Positions 11,657 through 21,511 of a DNA stretch of 64,000 nt are shown one piece after another; within the stretch, counting starts at the first letter, position 1, and the number at the start of each line of letters is the position of its first letter. This DNA comes from Ichthyophis bannanicus (Eukaryota > Chordata > Amphibia > Gymnophiona > Ichthyophiidae), in NCBI GenBank assembly GCA_033557465.1, contig CM066033.1, positions 707,949,637 to 708,013,636 of the forward strand. The letters run 5' to 3'. The notes beneath the pieces are model-generated. The model had not been told where the DNA came from. It saw only the letters and a program-made list of their open reading frames with translations, and searched no databases. Position numbers and translations under genes: made by a program.

Positions 11657-12213
11657 ACTCCCTAGCTTTAGGTGCCAGGGAGAGACCCCAGAAGTTGTGT
11701 GTCCCTGAGAAGGGCTCCACTTCCCCCCATGGATCTCTGGCATCCTACCAGGGATGGTGGGTAGGTGTTGATTAGGTATGGAACAGGTGTTTGAGAACAG
11801 CCTGACCAAACAAGGCATCCCGGCGGGAGTCCTTGTCCAAGCAGTAATGGGCTGTGAAGGTATGAACCGAGGCCCAAGTGGCTGCTCGACAGATGTCGTC
11901 AATAGACACAGAGTTCAGATGAGCCAATGAGGCTGCCATGGCTCTCACATTGTGAGCTGTGACATGGCCCTTCAGAGAAAGGTTCTTGCTCTGATAGGTG
12001 AAAGAAATACACGAGCAATCCAGTTAGATAGTGTTCTCTTGGAGACTGGAAGTCCCAAATGAGAAGGATCAAAAGCAACAAAGAGTTGAGAGGACTTTCT
12101 ATGTTGCTGTGTTCTTTGTAAGTAAAAAGCTAGAGCTCTTTTACAGTCCAAGGTATGAAGATTCCTCTCTGCATTTGATGCATGAGGTCCTGGAAAAAAA
12201 GACAGGTAGGTAG
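11657..12213 (-). pseudogene. DIRS-A1 tyrosine recombinase, C-terminal catalytic part
   Basis: The minus strand around 11,980-11,780 keeps the recombinase catalytic box: HNVR (HxxR), the W in CRAATWASVH and the nucleophile Tyr in TAHYCLD, then FGQAVLKHLF at the end. The catalytic residues visible here are intact, but the gene is cut at 12,213 by the solo-LTR-like insertion. The N-terminal half is at 13,559-14,220. Confidence 0.8.
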
Positions 12214-13214
12214 TGTCATGCAGCGAGGGCTGATGAGAGCCCAGTTGAGAGAAAAAAAGGTGTTTTTCACAGAGAAAGAGACTTGCAATATTCCCAGGAA
12301 CCAGCTAGAGGGAGCAAGAGTGTCTTCAGGGAGACTGAAGAGCCACGCCGAGCTGGTCACGAGGAAATGCTAACCAGCTTCCAATCCTCAAAGGCAGGAG
12401 GGCTTCATAAGGGGAGTGTGGAAGACTGGAAGGGAGGAAGGAGAAGAGGCAGAAGGAGCACCGGCAGCCTGGGAGATAGAAGCACCAGCAGAAGCAGCAG
12501 CCCGAGCAGAAGCAAGGGGAGAATCACTGGCAGCACCGAGAGAGAGAGGTGGAAGTGGAAACCTGACTACTCTAGTGCTAGAGGATTCCCAGGAGGGAGA
12601 GGTGATTTCCCAGGAGCTGAAGAAGGACCTAAGGAGGTGTCAGCTCAAGCCAAACCGAGAGCTGTTTGCTCTCAGAGGCAAAAGCACTGCTGTAACTGCA
12701 ACCCTAAGCCAAACAAGAATCAGCTGGAGAAGCCAAGCCACACTGAGTCAGAAAGCCAGAAGCTGGGCTTGTACAGAGGCAGGCCTTCACCAGGAGAAGG
12801 AAGTCAAAGACTGCAGGGTAAGCCTAACCTGCATAGAAAAGGATTTCACCAAGCGGCTGCCTGGGAAAAGCAGGCAATGGAAGAAAGCCGGTTACTTGAG
12901 GATTGCTGCCATACAAGAAAGTTGTGAATGTTAAAAGCTATGAAAAAGCTGCTATAAAGCCTCTAAGGAAAGAGGATACTTTAAAGCCTAATACAGCACG
13001 TGGCCGACGCCCTAGGCTAGGCCAAGGACATTTGGAACTGCTACAGAAAATATACAAAACCCCTGAATGTGTTTTACAAGAAACCAGGGATATAGAATCA
13101 GAGCTTTCTGATAACGAGCCAATGCAAGTGGAACTGGCAGGAGATTTATCTGACCATGAGATGGACTGTACACTTTGCATTTCTGAAAGTTTAGAGTCAC
13201 TGCCAGACTTGTGA
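12214..13214 (+). pseudogene. Reading frame within solo-LTR-like insertion 1
   Basis: The frame is open from the first base of the insertion (TGT CAT GCA...), with no early ATG, to about 12,927. It then continues after a frame change in 12,903-13,214, ending MDCTLCISESLESLPDL. The middle is rich in Arg, Ser and Gly (RRRGRRSTGS, SRSSSPSRS) with a HCCNCNP motif; the end is acidic (SELSDNEPMQVE...DLSDHE). The ending matches the frame in the second insertion (28,247-29,164) in pattern: EPM, an acidic run, then MDC-[TS]-L. No family recognised. A basic middle and acidic tail would fit a nuclear regulatory or nucleic-acid-binding protein, but that is inference. Confidence 0.55.
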
Positions 13215-13554
13215 TTGGGGAATTGCCAGCAGAGCATTCTTTATTTGTTTGAGCACCTCCATTCCTGTGACGTATAACAGTTTTTGCTTTAAAACCCTGA
13301 GTTTGTTTTCTACCTGAGTTAAGGACATTTGCTTTAAAGTTGTATCCCACTATTTAGAACCACTGTGAAAAGGGAAATAAAAGCCTTATTAATTCCCACC
13401 ACTCAGCTTGATTGTTTCATTGAAGATTGGAGCAAAGGAAACTACAAGGACCAACTCTCATTTGAGGCCTTTAGAAGACTCTCCAATCTTAACCTTATAT
13501 TTTGTGTCGCACCTGCCCTGGCGTCCACTGGCCACCAGGGAAGTGTTGCTGACA
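12214..13554 (+). mobile_element. Solo-LTR-like insertion 1 (TG...CA, 4-bp duplication GTAG)
   Basis: Aligning DIRS-A1 with the uninterrupted DIRS-A3 shows a clean 1,341-bp insertion beginning TGTCATGCAGCG and ending TTGCTGACA. It is flanked by GTAG on both sides (12,210-12,213 and 13,555-13,558). TG...CA ends with a 4-bp duplication are the signature of retroviral or Ty3-type integrase. A polyadenylation signal AATAAA lies at 13,376-13,381, about 180 bp before the end, as in an LTR with R and U5. No second LTR or internal retroviral region is present, so a solo LTR is the simplest reading. It carries a long plus-strand reading frame. Confidence 0.75.
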
Positions 13555-13558
13555 GTAG

Positions 13559-14220
13559 ACCTCTTGGTTGAGATGAAAAGGTGAGACCACCTTAGGCATA
13601 AAGTGTGGATGAGTCCTAAGGACTACCTTGTCATGATGGAACCTTGTATAAGGTGGATCAGCTACTAGTGCTTGCAATTCACTAATGCGGCGTGCTGATG
13701 TGATTGCAATGAGAAAGAGAACCTTCCAAGAAAAAAATTTCAAGGAGGTGGTAGCTAACGGTTGGAAAGGTGGCTTCATGAGCTGCCCAAGAACCAGGTT
13801 CAAGTCCCATGCCACCGGAGGTGGTCTAATGGGAGGTTTAGTTAGAAGGAGGCCTCTCATGAATCTTGCTATAAGAGGATGAGAAGAAACAGATTGTCCA
13901 TTTAGAGGTTTAAGAGAAGCTGCAATAGCACTCAAATGGACTCTTACTGAATTTGTCTTAAGGCCTGCATTAGACAAATGGAGGAGATACTCCAGTAAAG
14001 ATTCCAGAGGTATCGCAAGGGGGTTAAGACCCTTTTCTGAACACCAAATAGTAAACCTTTTCCACTTGAAAGCATAAGAACATCTAGTGGAAGGTATTCT
14101 GGAAGCATAAAGAACATCTTTCACTTGCTGAGAAAGATGAAGATCTTGTAGATCTAGGCCTTCAGCAACCAAGCCCTGAGATGCAGGGACTGGGGATTGG
14201 GATGCCATAACATCCCATTC
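13559..14220 (-). pseudogene. DIRS-A1 tyrosine recombinase, N-terminal part
   Basis: Minus strand from about 14,214. It has a Ser/Pro-rich leader, then the core-binding segment (YAFKWKRFTIWC, LLEYLLHLSNAGLKTNSVRVHLSA blocks) and the start of the catalytic domain with the first catalytic Arg in SARRISELQAL (about 13,690). The frame runs on into the LTR-like insertion and ends at 13,495, so the product is truncated before the HxxR and Tyr boxes. Confidence 0.85.
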
Positions 14221-14591
14221 TCCTGAGATAGGAGATCTGGAGCAGACCCTAACTGCAGTGAGGGAGCTTGCGAGAGATGTAGAAGCAGAGAGTACCACAC
14301 TTGCCATGGCCAATGTGGTGCTATGAGAATCATGTGGCCTCTGTCTCTCTGAAGCTTGAACAGAGTTTTGGGAATTAGGGGAATGGGTGGAAAGGCATAC
14401 AGGAAGTCTTGACCCCAGTAAAGGAGGAAAGCATCCCTGGCCTGAGCTCCCTGAGTCGGAATTCTGGAACAAAACCGGGGAAGTTTGGCATTCCACGGAC
14501 TTACAAAGAGGTCTATGTCCGGGGTTCCCCATAGTTGAAATATCCTGGTCACCTGGTCTGCATGTAGAGACCACTCGTGTGGAAGGAGAAC
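14154..14591 (-). pseudogene. DIRS-A1 region after RNase H (MT-like)
   Basis: Block 14,552-14,154 encodes DIDLFVSPWNAKLPRF, DAFLLYWGQDFLYAFPPIPLI and MILIAPHWPWQVW. These match residues about 520-600 of the DIRS-A3 polyprotein. It is in a different frame from the RT/RNase H above, so a frameshift has split the polyprotein just after the RNase H ADRLS block. Confidence 0.75.
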
Positions 14592-16130
14592 TCAACTGAG
14601 TCTGTCTGCCCAAGAGTTTTGAATGCCTGGAAGATATACTGCCAGCAGATGAACCTGATGCTCTCTGGCGAGGTCCCATAGTCGCAAAGCTTCGTTGCAA
14701 AGCGACAGAGATCCTGTTTCCCCCTGCTTGTTCACATAGAACATGGCTACCTGATTGTCCATATGAATGAGGACTGTCTTGTAGCTAAGCAGGGAGTGGA
14801 ACACTCGCAGAGCCAGGAAAATTGTTCCGAGTTCCAAGAGGTTGATATGCAGACAACTCTCTTGTGGAGACCAGGTGCCCTGGGTGGAGAAGTCTTGCAG
14901 ATGAGCTCCCCAACCCTTTGGAGAAGCATCTGTTGTGAGAGTTGCTTGGGGTAAGGGTTGTTGAAAAGGCCACCCCAGCAACAGATTTTGAGTGGATGTC
15001 CACCATTGGAGGGACAAAATGAGGCGACTTGTGTTTGCTATTTTGTCTGACAGGCACCCTGATGCCTGGGTCCATTGGGTGGATAAAGTCCACTGAGCTG
15101 CCCTCATGTGAAGGCGAGCATATGGAACCACATGCATGGTGGATGCCATGTGGCCCAGCAATTGCAACATTTCTCGAGCAGTTAGATGAGGCTTTAGCAC
15201 TCCTTGAGAAACTAACTGCACCAAGCGAAGGCAACGGGCCTGGGGAAGGTAGGCCCTTGCTCTTGTGGTATCCAGAAGAGCTCCTATGAACTCTAAAGAT
15301 TGAGTGGGAGTCAGACTGGATTTTGGGATGTTTATTACCAGCCCTAAATACTGAAGGATACGCATTGTGCAGGATAGAGAAGTCTTGGCCTCTGACTGTG
15401 TTGGAGCTCGAATGAGCCAGTCGTCCAAGTAAGGGAAGACAAATATTCCCAGAGTATGGAGAAATGCTGCTACCACAGCCATGCATTTTGTGAACACCCT
15501 TGGAGCAGAGGCCAGACCAGAAGGAAGCACCCTGTATTGATAGTGCTTTCCTTGAAAAAGGAACCGAAGGAACTTTCTATGGGTTGGATGGATGAGTACA
15601 TGGGTGTACGCATCCTTGAGATCTAGAGAACAAAGCCAATCCTGACTCTGAAGGTATGGAAGCAGAGCACCGAGAGAAATCATCTTGAATTTCTCCTTGA
15701 CAAGGAATTTGTTCAATTCTCTGAGATCTAAGATAGGTCTGTATCCCCCTGTTTTCTTTGGGATAAGAAAATAAGGGGAATAGAACCCTGTGCCCTGTTG
15801 ATGAAGAGGCACTTCTTCTATTGCTCCTTGGGTAAGAAGGATGGCAACCTCCTGACCTAAGAGGTTGATGAGAGGTGTCGAGAATTGAACTGCTTCACTA
15901 TTGTGTGAGGGGGCATGCTTGAAAAATGAAGTTTGTACCCCTCCTTTATGATGGAGAGTGTCCAATGCTCTGCTGTTATTTGCCCCCATCTGGGGGCAAA
16001 ATGACAACCTTCTTGGAATGGTGGACGGTTCTGGTCCTTCCAGAACCAGAAAGGCTATGTTCTCTAGCTGAAAGTCAAAAGCCCTGAGGAGGCTGAGGCT
16101 GCTGGGCCGGTGGAGGCCTAGCAGCCTTTG
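14592..16130 (-). CDS. DIRS-A1 reverse transcriptase / RNase H, largely open
   Basis: A 588-codon open frame ends at 14,592 and extends up to 16,358; the upper part overlaps gag, so the true protein starts nearer 16,130. Visible blocks are FLIPKKTGGYRPILDLRELN, LDLKDAYTHVLI (RT motif A), VFPYLDDWLI (YLDD active site intact, about 15,420) and TTDASPKGWGAH, LLELGTI and HMDNQVAMFYVN (RNase H acidic residues). The frame closes right after WADRLS at the end of RNase H, so the C-terminal region is lost to a frameshift. The element is also broken in gag and recombinase, so this copy is not autonomous. Confidence 0.8.
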   Translation of the reverse strand, partial: QRLLGLHRPSSLSLLRAFDFQLENIAFLVLEGPEPSTIPRRLSFCPQMGANNSRALDTLHHKGGVQTSFFKHAPSHNSEAVQFSTPLINLLGQEVAILLTQGAIEEVPLHQQGTGFYSPYFLIPKKTGGYRPILDLRELNKFLVKEKFKMISLGALLPYLQSQDWLCSLDLKDAYTHVLIHPTHRKFLRFLFQGKHYQYRVLPSGLASAPRVFTKCMAVVAAFLHTLGIFVFPYLDDWLIRAPTQSEAKTSLSCTMRILQYLGLVINIPKSSLTPTQSLEFIGALLDTTRARAYLPQARCLRLVQLVSQGVLKPHLTAREMLQLLGHMASTMHVVPYARLHMRAAQWTLSTQWTQASGCLSDKIANTSRLILSLQWWTSTQNLLLGWPFQQPLPQATLTTDASPKGWGAHLQDFSTQGTWSPQESCLHINLLELGTIFLALRVFHSLLSYKTVLIHMDNQVAMFYVNKQGETGSLSLCNEALRLWDLAREHQVHLLAVYLPGIQNSWADRLS

Positions 16131-17025
16131 CTTTCTTCTGTTTGGGTGGTTGCCGACGTTTGGTTGAAAACTGACCTGCAGAAGATGCCTGCTGAGTATA
16201 AGCAGGATAAAATCTTTTCTTTTTAGAAAAAGATGTTTTCTTGAACAACTTCTTTCTAACAGGATCAGCAGTGGACTTGGATAGTCTATCCAAAGTGGAA
16301 TTTTCAGCATCCATTTCATTGGCTTTTTCCTGCCAATCTTTACCAAACAGGTTCTCACCAGTACAAGGGATATTTCCCAATTTATCTTGTACCCAATAGC
16401 TCTAAATCAGATGCCTGGAGCCAAGCAATTCTTCGTGCACCTATGGCAATAGCCGAGGTTCTGCTTATACACTCAAAGCAGTCAAAGGCTGCACGGTTGG
16501 AGAATTTAGAGACATCTTGGGCATGTTTGACCCAAGTGAGAAAGTCCTGTCTTTTATCCTCAGAAATGAAAGGACTTAAAGTCTGTAAATTATCTGTGAC
16601 CTCCTTTAGGAACATTCCCATGTAGAGACTATAGGAACTGATTCTTGCAGCAAGCATGGAAGCTTGAAAGACTCTAGTCCAAAAGCATCCAGGGTTCTGC
16701 ATTCACATCCTGGAGGATTAGAGGCATGTCTTTTTGCACTTCTAATCCTTCTCATAGCTGACTCCACCACAATAGAGTGGTGAGGAATCTGAGTTTTATG
16801 GAACCCAGGACAAGGAGGGACACGATACATAGTATCTAACCTACGAGAATGAGGAGAGGTGGTAAGAGGTGTTTCCCACATCCTCAACATGAGATCATAC
16901 AGAATCTCATGAATGGGTAAGGTAGCTGCCTCCTTAGGAGTTTTGGGATATTGTAAAATTTCCAACTCCTTGGCCCTTGGCTCTGTTTCAGGGGCCACAG
17001 TGATGGACAGGCCCCGAGCCACCTC
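16075..17025 (-). pseudogene. DIRS-A1 gag-like protein, C-terminal part
   Basis: Minus-strand frames 17,022-16,606, 16,702-16,382 and 16,380-16,075 cover the C-terminal two-thirds of gag. Blocks include AKELEILQY, LRMWETPL, LDTMYRVPPCPGFHKTQ and SSYSLYMGMFLKEV, and the GENLFGKDWQEKA segment that matches GENLLGKPMAEKA in DIRS-A3. Frame changes occur near 16,660 and 16,380. The N-terminal part lies beyond the inserted L2-like LINE, at 19,982-20,921. Confidence 0.75.
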
Positions 17026-19981
17026 TCTATTTATTTATTTATTACAATTTCTTATATACTGCGCTATTTAGCATCAGCGCGGTTTACATCATAACTTAAC
17101 GACCATAACAACAAGCTGTCAGGTTTTACATCGAACAGGAATACAAACTTGGATAACGGGGTTAACTATATACATAAGCTATTTACACTGGAAGGATAGG
17201 TAAAACCAGATAATGCATGTAAGGGCCTTTCTCGATTGGGTCGTTTCCTGAGAGGTATATCTAGATTCAATTGCTGTCAGGGAAATATTGGAGGAAAAGG
17301 TGGGTTTTGATAGCCTTCCTGAACTGATATTGATTGGCTATGGCCCTAATGTCAGGGGGTAGAGCATTCCAGCATTTGGGAACATAAAAACTGAATGCCC
17401 TGTTTGTGGTTGTCGTGTTGGACTTTATCGATGTCTTTGGTATTGCTAGCAAGTTGACAGCTGTTGCTCTTCTGGATCTGTTGAGTGGGACAATGTGGAT
17501 AAGATGTGTGAGTGAGGAGGCTGAAATACCTTTGATTGCCTTGAACGCTAACAGAAGGGTTTTGAAGGTGATCCTCCGATGGATCGGTAGCCAGTGCAGC
17601 TGTTTGAGAATGGGGGTCACGTGGTCGTTTCTGGGTGCACCGTAAAGGACCCTAGCTGCGGCATTCATGGCCAACTGTAAGGGGGTTAGTGTGGATTGGG
17701 GGAGACCTTGTAAGATGGCATTTGCAAAGTCAAAATGCGGCAGGATTAATGCTTGATATATGGTTCGGAAATCCTCTGGGTCCAACAGGGAGCGTAGGTG
17801 CTTGAGTGAGCGGATTTTGAAATAGACGGCTTTGACTATGTTGCTTATGTGGCGTTTCATGTCGAGATGTTGGTCCAAAGTAACTCCAAGGTATTTTATT
17901 GTATCTTTGGTTTGTAAATCAGCTTCGTTGACACTGATGTGAGATGGGGGAGTAAAGTTGGCGTCTCTGGTGATGAATAGCACCTCTGTTTTTTTATGTT
18001 GGATGCATAGGTTCTGTGTCTGGAGCCATGTTGAAACTGCATTGAAGCAGTCTGTTAGTGGGGTCAGGTCCGTGTGAGTTGTGGAGAACGGCATGTATAA
18101 TAGAATATCATCTGCATATATCAAACATTTCACCTTGAAAGATCTGATGATATTGCAGATGGGCTGCATGTAGATATTGAAAAGTAAGGAGGCTAACGAA
18201 GAGCCTTGAGGTACCCCTTGCTTTTGATGGAAATGTATTGACTCTTCTGATCCAGATTTCACATATTGCCATCTACCGTCCAGATAAGATTTGCACCAAC
18301 CTAGTGCATTGTCGCAGACGCCCTTCTCTTTCAGTCTTCCAAGAAGAATTTTGTGACTCACGGAGTCGAACGCCGCGGCGATGTCTAGGAAGATGAGCAC
18401 AAAACCTTGACGGAGGTTGTCAATTCCTGTGATGATGTCGTTGAATAGACCAGTGAGTAGTGTCTCGACCCCATGATGTTCTCTGAACCCATGTTGGCAG
18501 CTGTCTAAGGGAGCAGCGGCATCGATGTGATCTTGAATTTGCCGTTGTGCCTCTTTCTCAATTATTTTGGCTAAGAGGGGGATACTGGCTATTGGCCGGT
18601 AGGAGTCAGCTCTTTGGGTGTCAAGTTTGGGGTTTTTCAATAGTGGCCTAATGGAGGTCTGCTTGAGTGAGGTGGAAAAATGTCCTGTTGTGAAGGAGAG
18701 TTTCATTATTTTTGCGATGACAGGGCTGAACACATCACGTAGCTCCTTGATCCAAAAAGCTGGACATGGGTCAGTCTGTGCGGTGGATGTGTTGAGAGAG
18801 GCTATGGTGTCCTCGATACATTTAGCGGATGGTGTGGAAAATATGTTAAGTGGGGATAGGCCCGTTGATTCTTGATATGGGACCGCTGACACCTTGTTGG
18901 TTTGCACAATCTTGGATTGCAGGTAATCAGCGAATTGTTGCGGGTGGATCTCGCTATGTTGTTCAGGAGATGGTTCTTTTGAGAGGGATTTGACCAGATT
19001 GAAGAGGTCACGAGGTTTGTTCAGAGACTTCTTTAGGGTGTCAGAGTGATATTGTCTCATTTTGGTAGTGACTGTTTCTCGGTGTATTGCAAGGTGGGTT
19101 CGGTAAGCGGACTGATCTTCAGTTGAGCGCGAACGGCGCCATCGGCGTTCCAGTCTACGTAGTTGCATAAGAGACGATCGCAGCTCAGGGGAGAACCATG
19201 GGGCGCAGCTTCTTTTTGTCCTTGCTGTATTCTTTGGGTTCGATTGTTGTGAGATAGCACGCAGGCTAGCGTTCCAGTAAGCAATTAGTTCATCAAGGTC
19301 CGGTGTGGTTTTGTTAATGAGTGATGGGGTCTCAGACAGGATGTGTTCCCTATCGAAGGGGCGAAAGCATCTAGTGGCAGTTCGAGAGGTGATGCTCGAA
19401 GGTTGGCTTCCATTCGGCTGGTCATTGTTGATGGGTATCTGGATGATGATCAATTTGTGGTCGGACCAGGGTACATCCATAACTGATATTGGAGGATTGA
19501 GGTTTTGGCCCGTGACTGTGTGTGGAACAAATACCATGTCAAGAATGTTACCCTTCGTGTGTGTGGGTTCATTGATGATTTGTTTGAGACCTAGGTCTTC
19601 CATTGCATCAAGGAACGCATTTGCATGGCTTTGGGGTAAAGATGGGAGATTGAAATCACCCATTATCCAATTTGGTTTATTGGGAGAGAGTGTGCTAGCT
19701 GCAAGGTCAATGATGGTTGGAAGGTCATCTGGAGAAGTGGATGGTGTTCTATATAACAGGTTGAGGGAGCATTGTTGGTTAGCAACGGAGAGGATGTCCA
19801 GGCTGTTTGTGCTAGAAGAGTCCAGAATGCGGAAGTTGAGGTCAGATTTGGAGATTATGAGTACACCTCCTCCTTTTTTGTTTTCCCGATGTCTCGTATG
19901 CATGGAGAAATTGGGGGGAAGTAGTTGGTTGAGGAGGACGTTGTCCTCTGATGATAGCCATGTTTCTGTGATCATAAGTAA
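17026..19981 (-). mobile_element. L2-like LINE inserted in DIRS-A1 gag
   Basis: About 2,956 bp. It begins within the endonuclease domain (5'-truncated only slightly) and ends with a 3' UTR of about 240 bp, a hairpin (gcgct...agcgc) and an (aaat)n tail at 17,026-17,045 (plus-strand tttattta). Target duplication short or absent: at most gag/ggag. The ORF is fully open, so this is one of the youngest insertions in the window. It is assigned to the CR1/L2 group from its RT and C-terminal blocks; the exact clade is not certain. Confidence 0.88.
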
Positions 19982-20032
19982 CTCCAGGTCTCTGATGAAG
20001 TCTTGGAAAGACACGTCCTCTGGAGGAGACAT
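17267..20032 (-). CDS. L2-like endonuclease/RT ORF fused to 17 gag codons
   Basis: A 921-codon open frame. Residues 1-17 (MSPPEDVSFQDFIRDLE) are DIRS gag; compare SPPEDARFSDFVRD in DIRS-A3. From residue 18 it is LINE endonuclease: ITETW (Glu23), GDFN 125-128, SDH 190-192. The RT follows: FLDIAAAFD 548-556, GVPQGSSLASLLF from about 606, YADD 639-642. The C-terminal domain has LHWLPIHRRITFK and SFYVPKCWNALP. All catalytic motifs look intact. The fusion start codon is a by-product of insertion; the native LINE start is missing, so the copy itself is 5'-truncated. Confidence 0.85.
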   Translation of the reverse strand: MSPPEDVSFQDFIRDLELLMITETWLSSEDNVLLNQLLPPNFSMHTRHRENKKGGGVLIISKSDLNFRILDSSSTNSLDILSVANQQCSLNLLYRTPSTSPDDLPTIIDLAASTLSPNKPNWIMGDFNLPSLPQSHANAFLDAMEDLGLKQIINEPTHTKGNILDMVFVPHTVTGQNLNPPISVMDVPWSDHKLIIIQIPINNDQPNGSQPSSITSRTATRCFRPFDREHILSETPSLINKTTPDLDELIAYWNASLRAISQQSNPKNTARTKRSCAPWFSPELRSSLMQLRRLERRWRRSRSTEDQSAYRTHLAIHRETVTTKMRQYHSDTLKKSLNKPRDLFNLVKSLSKEPSPEQHSEIHPQQFADYLQSKIVQTNKVSAVPYQESTGLSPLNIFSTPSAKCIEDTIASLNTSTAQTDPCPAFWIKELRDVFSPVIAKIMKLSFTTGHFSTSLKQTSIRPLLKNPKLDTQRADSYRPIASIPLLAKIIEKEAQRQIQDHIDAAAPLDSCQHGFREHHGVETLLTGLFNDIITGIDNLRQGFVLIFLDIAAAFDSVSHKILLGRLKEKGVCDNALGWCKSYLDGRWQYVKSGSEESIHFHQKQGVPQGSSLASLLFNIYMQPICNIIRSFKVKCLIYADDILLYMPFSTTHTDLTPLTDCFNAVSTWLQTQNLCIQHKKTEVLFITRDANFTPPSHISVNEADLQTKDTIKYLGVTLDQHLDMKRHISNIVKAVYFKIRSLKHLRSLLDPEDFRTIYQALILPHFDFANAILQGLPQSTLTPLQLAMNAAARVLYGAPRNDHVTPILKQLHWLPIHRRITFKTLLLAFKAIKGISASSLTHLIHIVPLNRSRRATAVNLLAIPKTSIKSNTTTTNRAFSFYVPKCWNALPPDIRAIANQYQFRKAIKTHLFLQYFPDSN

Positions 20033-20921
20033 CCTGTGTTTTAGGGTGAGGACTCCTCCTCTGGAAGAAGTATCGCTGCATCGACAGAACTTTCAGAATC
20101 CTCAGATTCTTCTGAGGACTCGAAGTATCGTCTGTCCGGATGCTCCTGCAGAGCCCGATACCCGTACCAACCAAGGTTGGTACCGGGGATAACCGGTACG
20201 GAGAATCGGTACCGGAGGGCATTGTAGGACAGAGTACCGGCATAGCAGACACCGATGCCGATGCTATCGGTACCGGTGCCGATACCGGTGCTAGTGCCGG
20301 TACCGGTGGAGTTGTCTGTCACGGTACCAAGGGCGTCAATGCCGCAAGGAAAGCCGCCAGACTGCGTTCCATGGTCAGAATTCTCTGGTCCATGGACACC
20401 GCCAATGCCTGGAGGTTGGTACTGGCGGAAGCCACCTCTACCCCAGAGCATGGCACCAGGAGATCTGTCGAGGCCGAGCCATCTAGAACATCCTGGAACC
20501 CTGATAATGCTTTGGAAGCCGAAGCCTCCCGCCGGGGTAATTTTGCCGGTGCAGAATCCTCGAGGGCAACGCCAGAGGCATCTCGATGCTTAGAAGGAGA
20601 TCTAACCTTCGAGGACCGGCTGGATTTATGTTTAGTTACCTGAGATCCACGGGAGGAAGAAGCAGCCCTGGAAGACGTCGATGCCACTGAAGCTGCATCA
20701 GAGGGAAACAGGGTACTGAGCTTGGCAGCTCGGTTCTGCCGACCTCTTTTAGACATCATGGCACAGGACACACAATCCGTGATGGAGTGGTCAGGACCTA
20801 AACATTTTAAACACCATTCATGGGTGTCGGTGATGGACATGGTACCGCCACACTTGGTGCACTTTTTAAAACCTGAGGCAGGTTTTTCCATGTTAAGGAA
20901 GTTTTTGGGCCTAAGGCCCAA
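19982..20921 (-). pseudogene. DIRS-A1 gag-like protein, N-terminal part
   Basis: Minus strand from about 20,888. A Cys/His motif ASGFKKCTKC...CLKCLGPDH...CVSC is followed by a Ser/Arg-rich stretch and, near 20,350-20,380, the MERSLAAFLAAL segment. The frame changes near 20,319. GGTACC-type repeats fill 20,150-20,310. The end at 19,982 reads straight into the L2-like LINE. Confidence 0.75.
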
Positions 20922-21111
20922 AAAGGCGGGTGCATCTGAAGAAAACAGAAAAAAAAGAGATATTTATTTATTTATTTTTTAGAAATAGTTAAAGAAAGAC
21001 CAGCGGTACCGGTAGAGCGTCGAAGAAGGCAGACGCGACCACAATAAGAAATAAAGAAAAAGAAAATTCTTCTGCGGTGACAGGAACACGACCTGCTGGC
21101 TCCGCGGAAAA

Positions 21112-21281
21112 AGAAGAACTGGAGAGAGGCAGTTGGGAAAGGCGGGAAGGCAGCATGCAGGTGCTGTGGGATGCTCCCAAAAGCGTTCTTATTGGACGCT
21201 GGGGAGCGTTCCCGCGCAGGCTCCGTCAGTACCGACGATACCCATATGTGATGACTACATTCCTGCTTGTTCCTGGAGATA
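21112..21281. repeat. DIRS-A1 right inverted terminal repeat
   Basis: Ends ...gatgactacattcctgcttgttcctggagata and is complementary to 11,289-11,478. After it the CR1 ORF2 frame resumes with FRYIWERRKIRGGIAGLK. Confidence 0.85.
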
Positions 21282-21511
21282 ACCTTTTTCAGGTATATTT
21301 GGGAAAGGAGAAAAATCAGAGGTGGAATTGCAGGACTCAAACATGCCAGGAATGGATTTGTGGAAAGTGACATTGAAAAAGTGAAAATGCTAAACAAATA
21401 TTTCAGGATTTCCTTTAGTAAAAACAGAACAGGAGAAGGACCACCTGTGATTGACAAATATACAAATGGGAATGGAGTAGATACCACACCATTCACAGAA
21501 GATGATGTGTT
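21282..21511 (+). pseudogene. CR1 ORF2, linker between endonuclease and RT
   Basis: Encodes FRYIWERRKIRGGIAGLKH... and LNKYFRISFSKNRTGEG..., a stretch found between endonuclease and RT in CR1 ORF2, ending EDDVLE. It is bounded by DIRS-A1 on the left and the target duplication of the L1-like element on the right. Confidence 0.8.

Larger units (their letters stand above)
11289..21281 (-). mobile_element. DIRS-A1 retrotransposon (nested)
   Basis: Left end gcatagttactcacctgtaac, right end ...cttgttcctggagata. The inverted terminal repeats are about 170-190 bp. The minus-strand order is gag, RT/RNase H, tyrosine recombinase, then an internal complementary region (11,557-11,656). Gag is split by an L2-like LINE (17,026-19,981) and the recombinase by a solo-LTR-like insertion (12,214-13,554). 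Without these the element is about 5.7 kb, like DIRS-A3. It is inserted in CR1 ORF2, where the CR1 frame resumes after 21,281. Confidence 0.92.

Noticed and set aside
12283..12934. Two overlapping Arg/Ser-rich frames as an SR-protein host gene
   Set aside because: They lie entirely inside a TG...CA insertion with a 4-bp duplication in a DIRS element, without splice-bounded exons. Treated as part of the LTR-like unit.
12214..13554. DNA transposon with TGTCA/TGACA inverted ends
   Set aside because: Inverted identity is only about 5 bp, the second insertion of the same kind has even less, and a polyadenylation signal is placed as in LTRs. Not excluded entirely.
20140..20643. Plus-strand Gly/Thr/Asp-rich frame and GGTACC-like repeats
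   Set aside because: Antisense of the low-complexity part of DIRS-A1 gag; no family resemblance.
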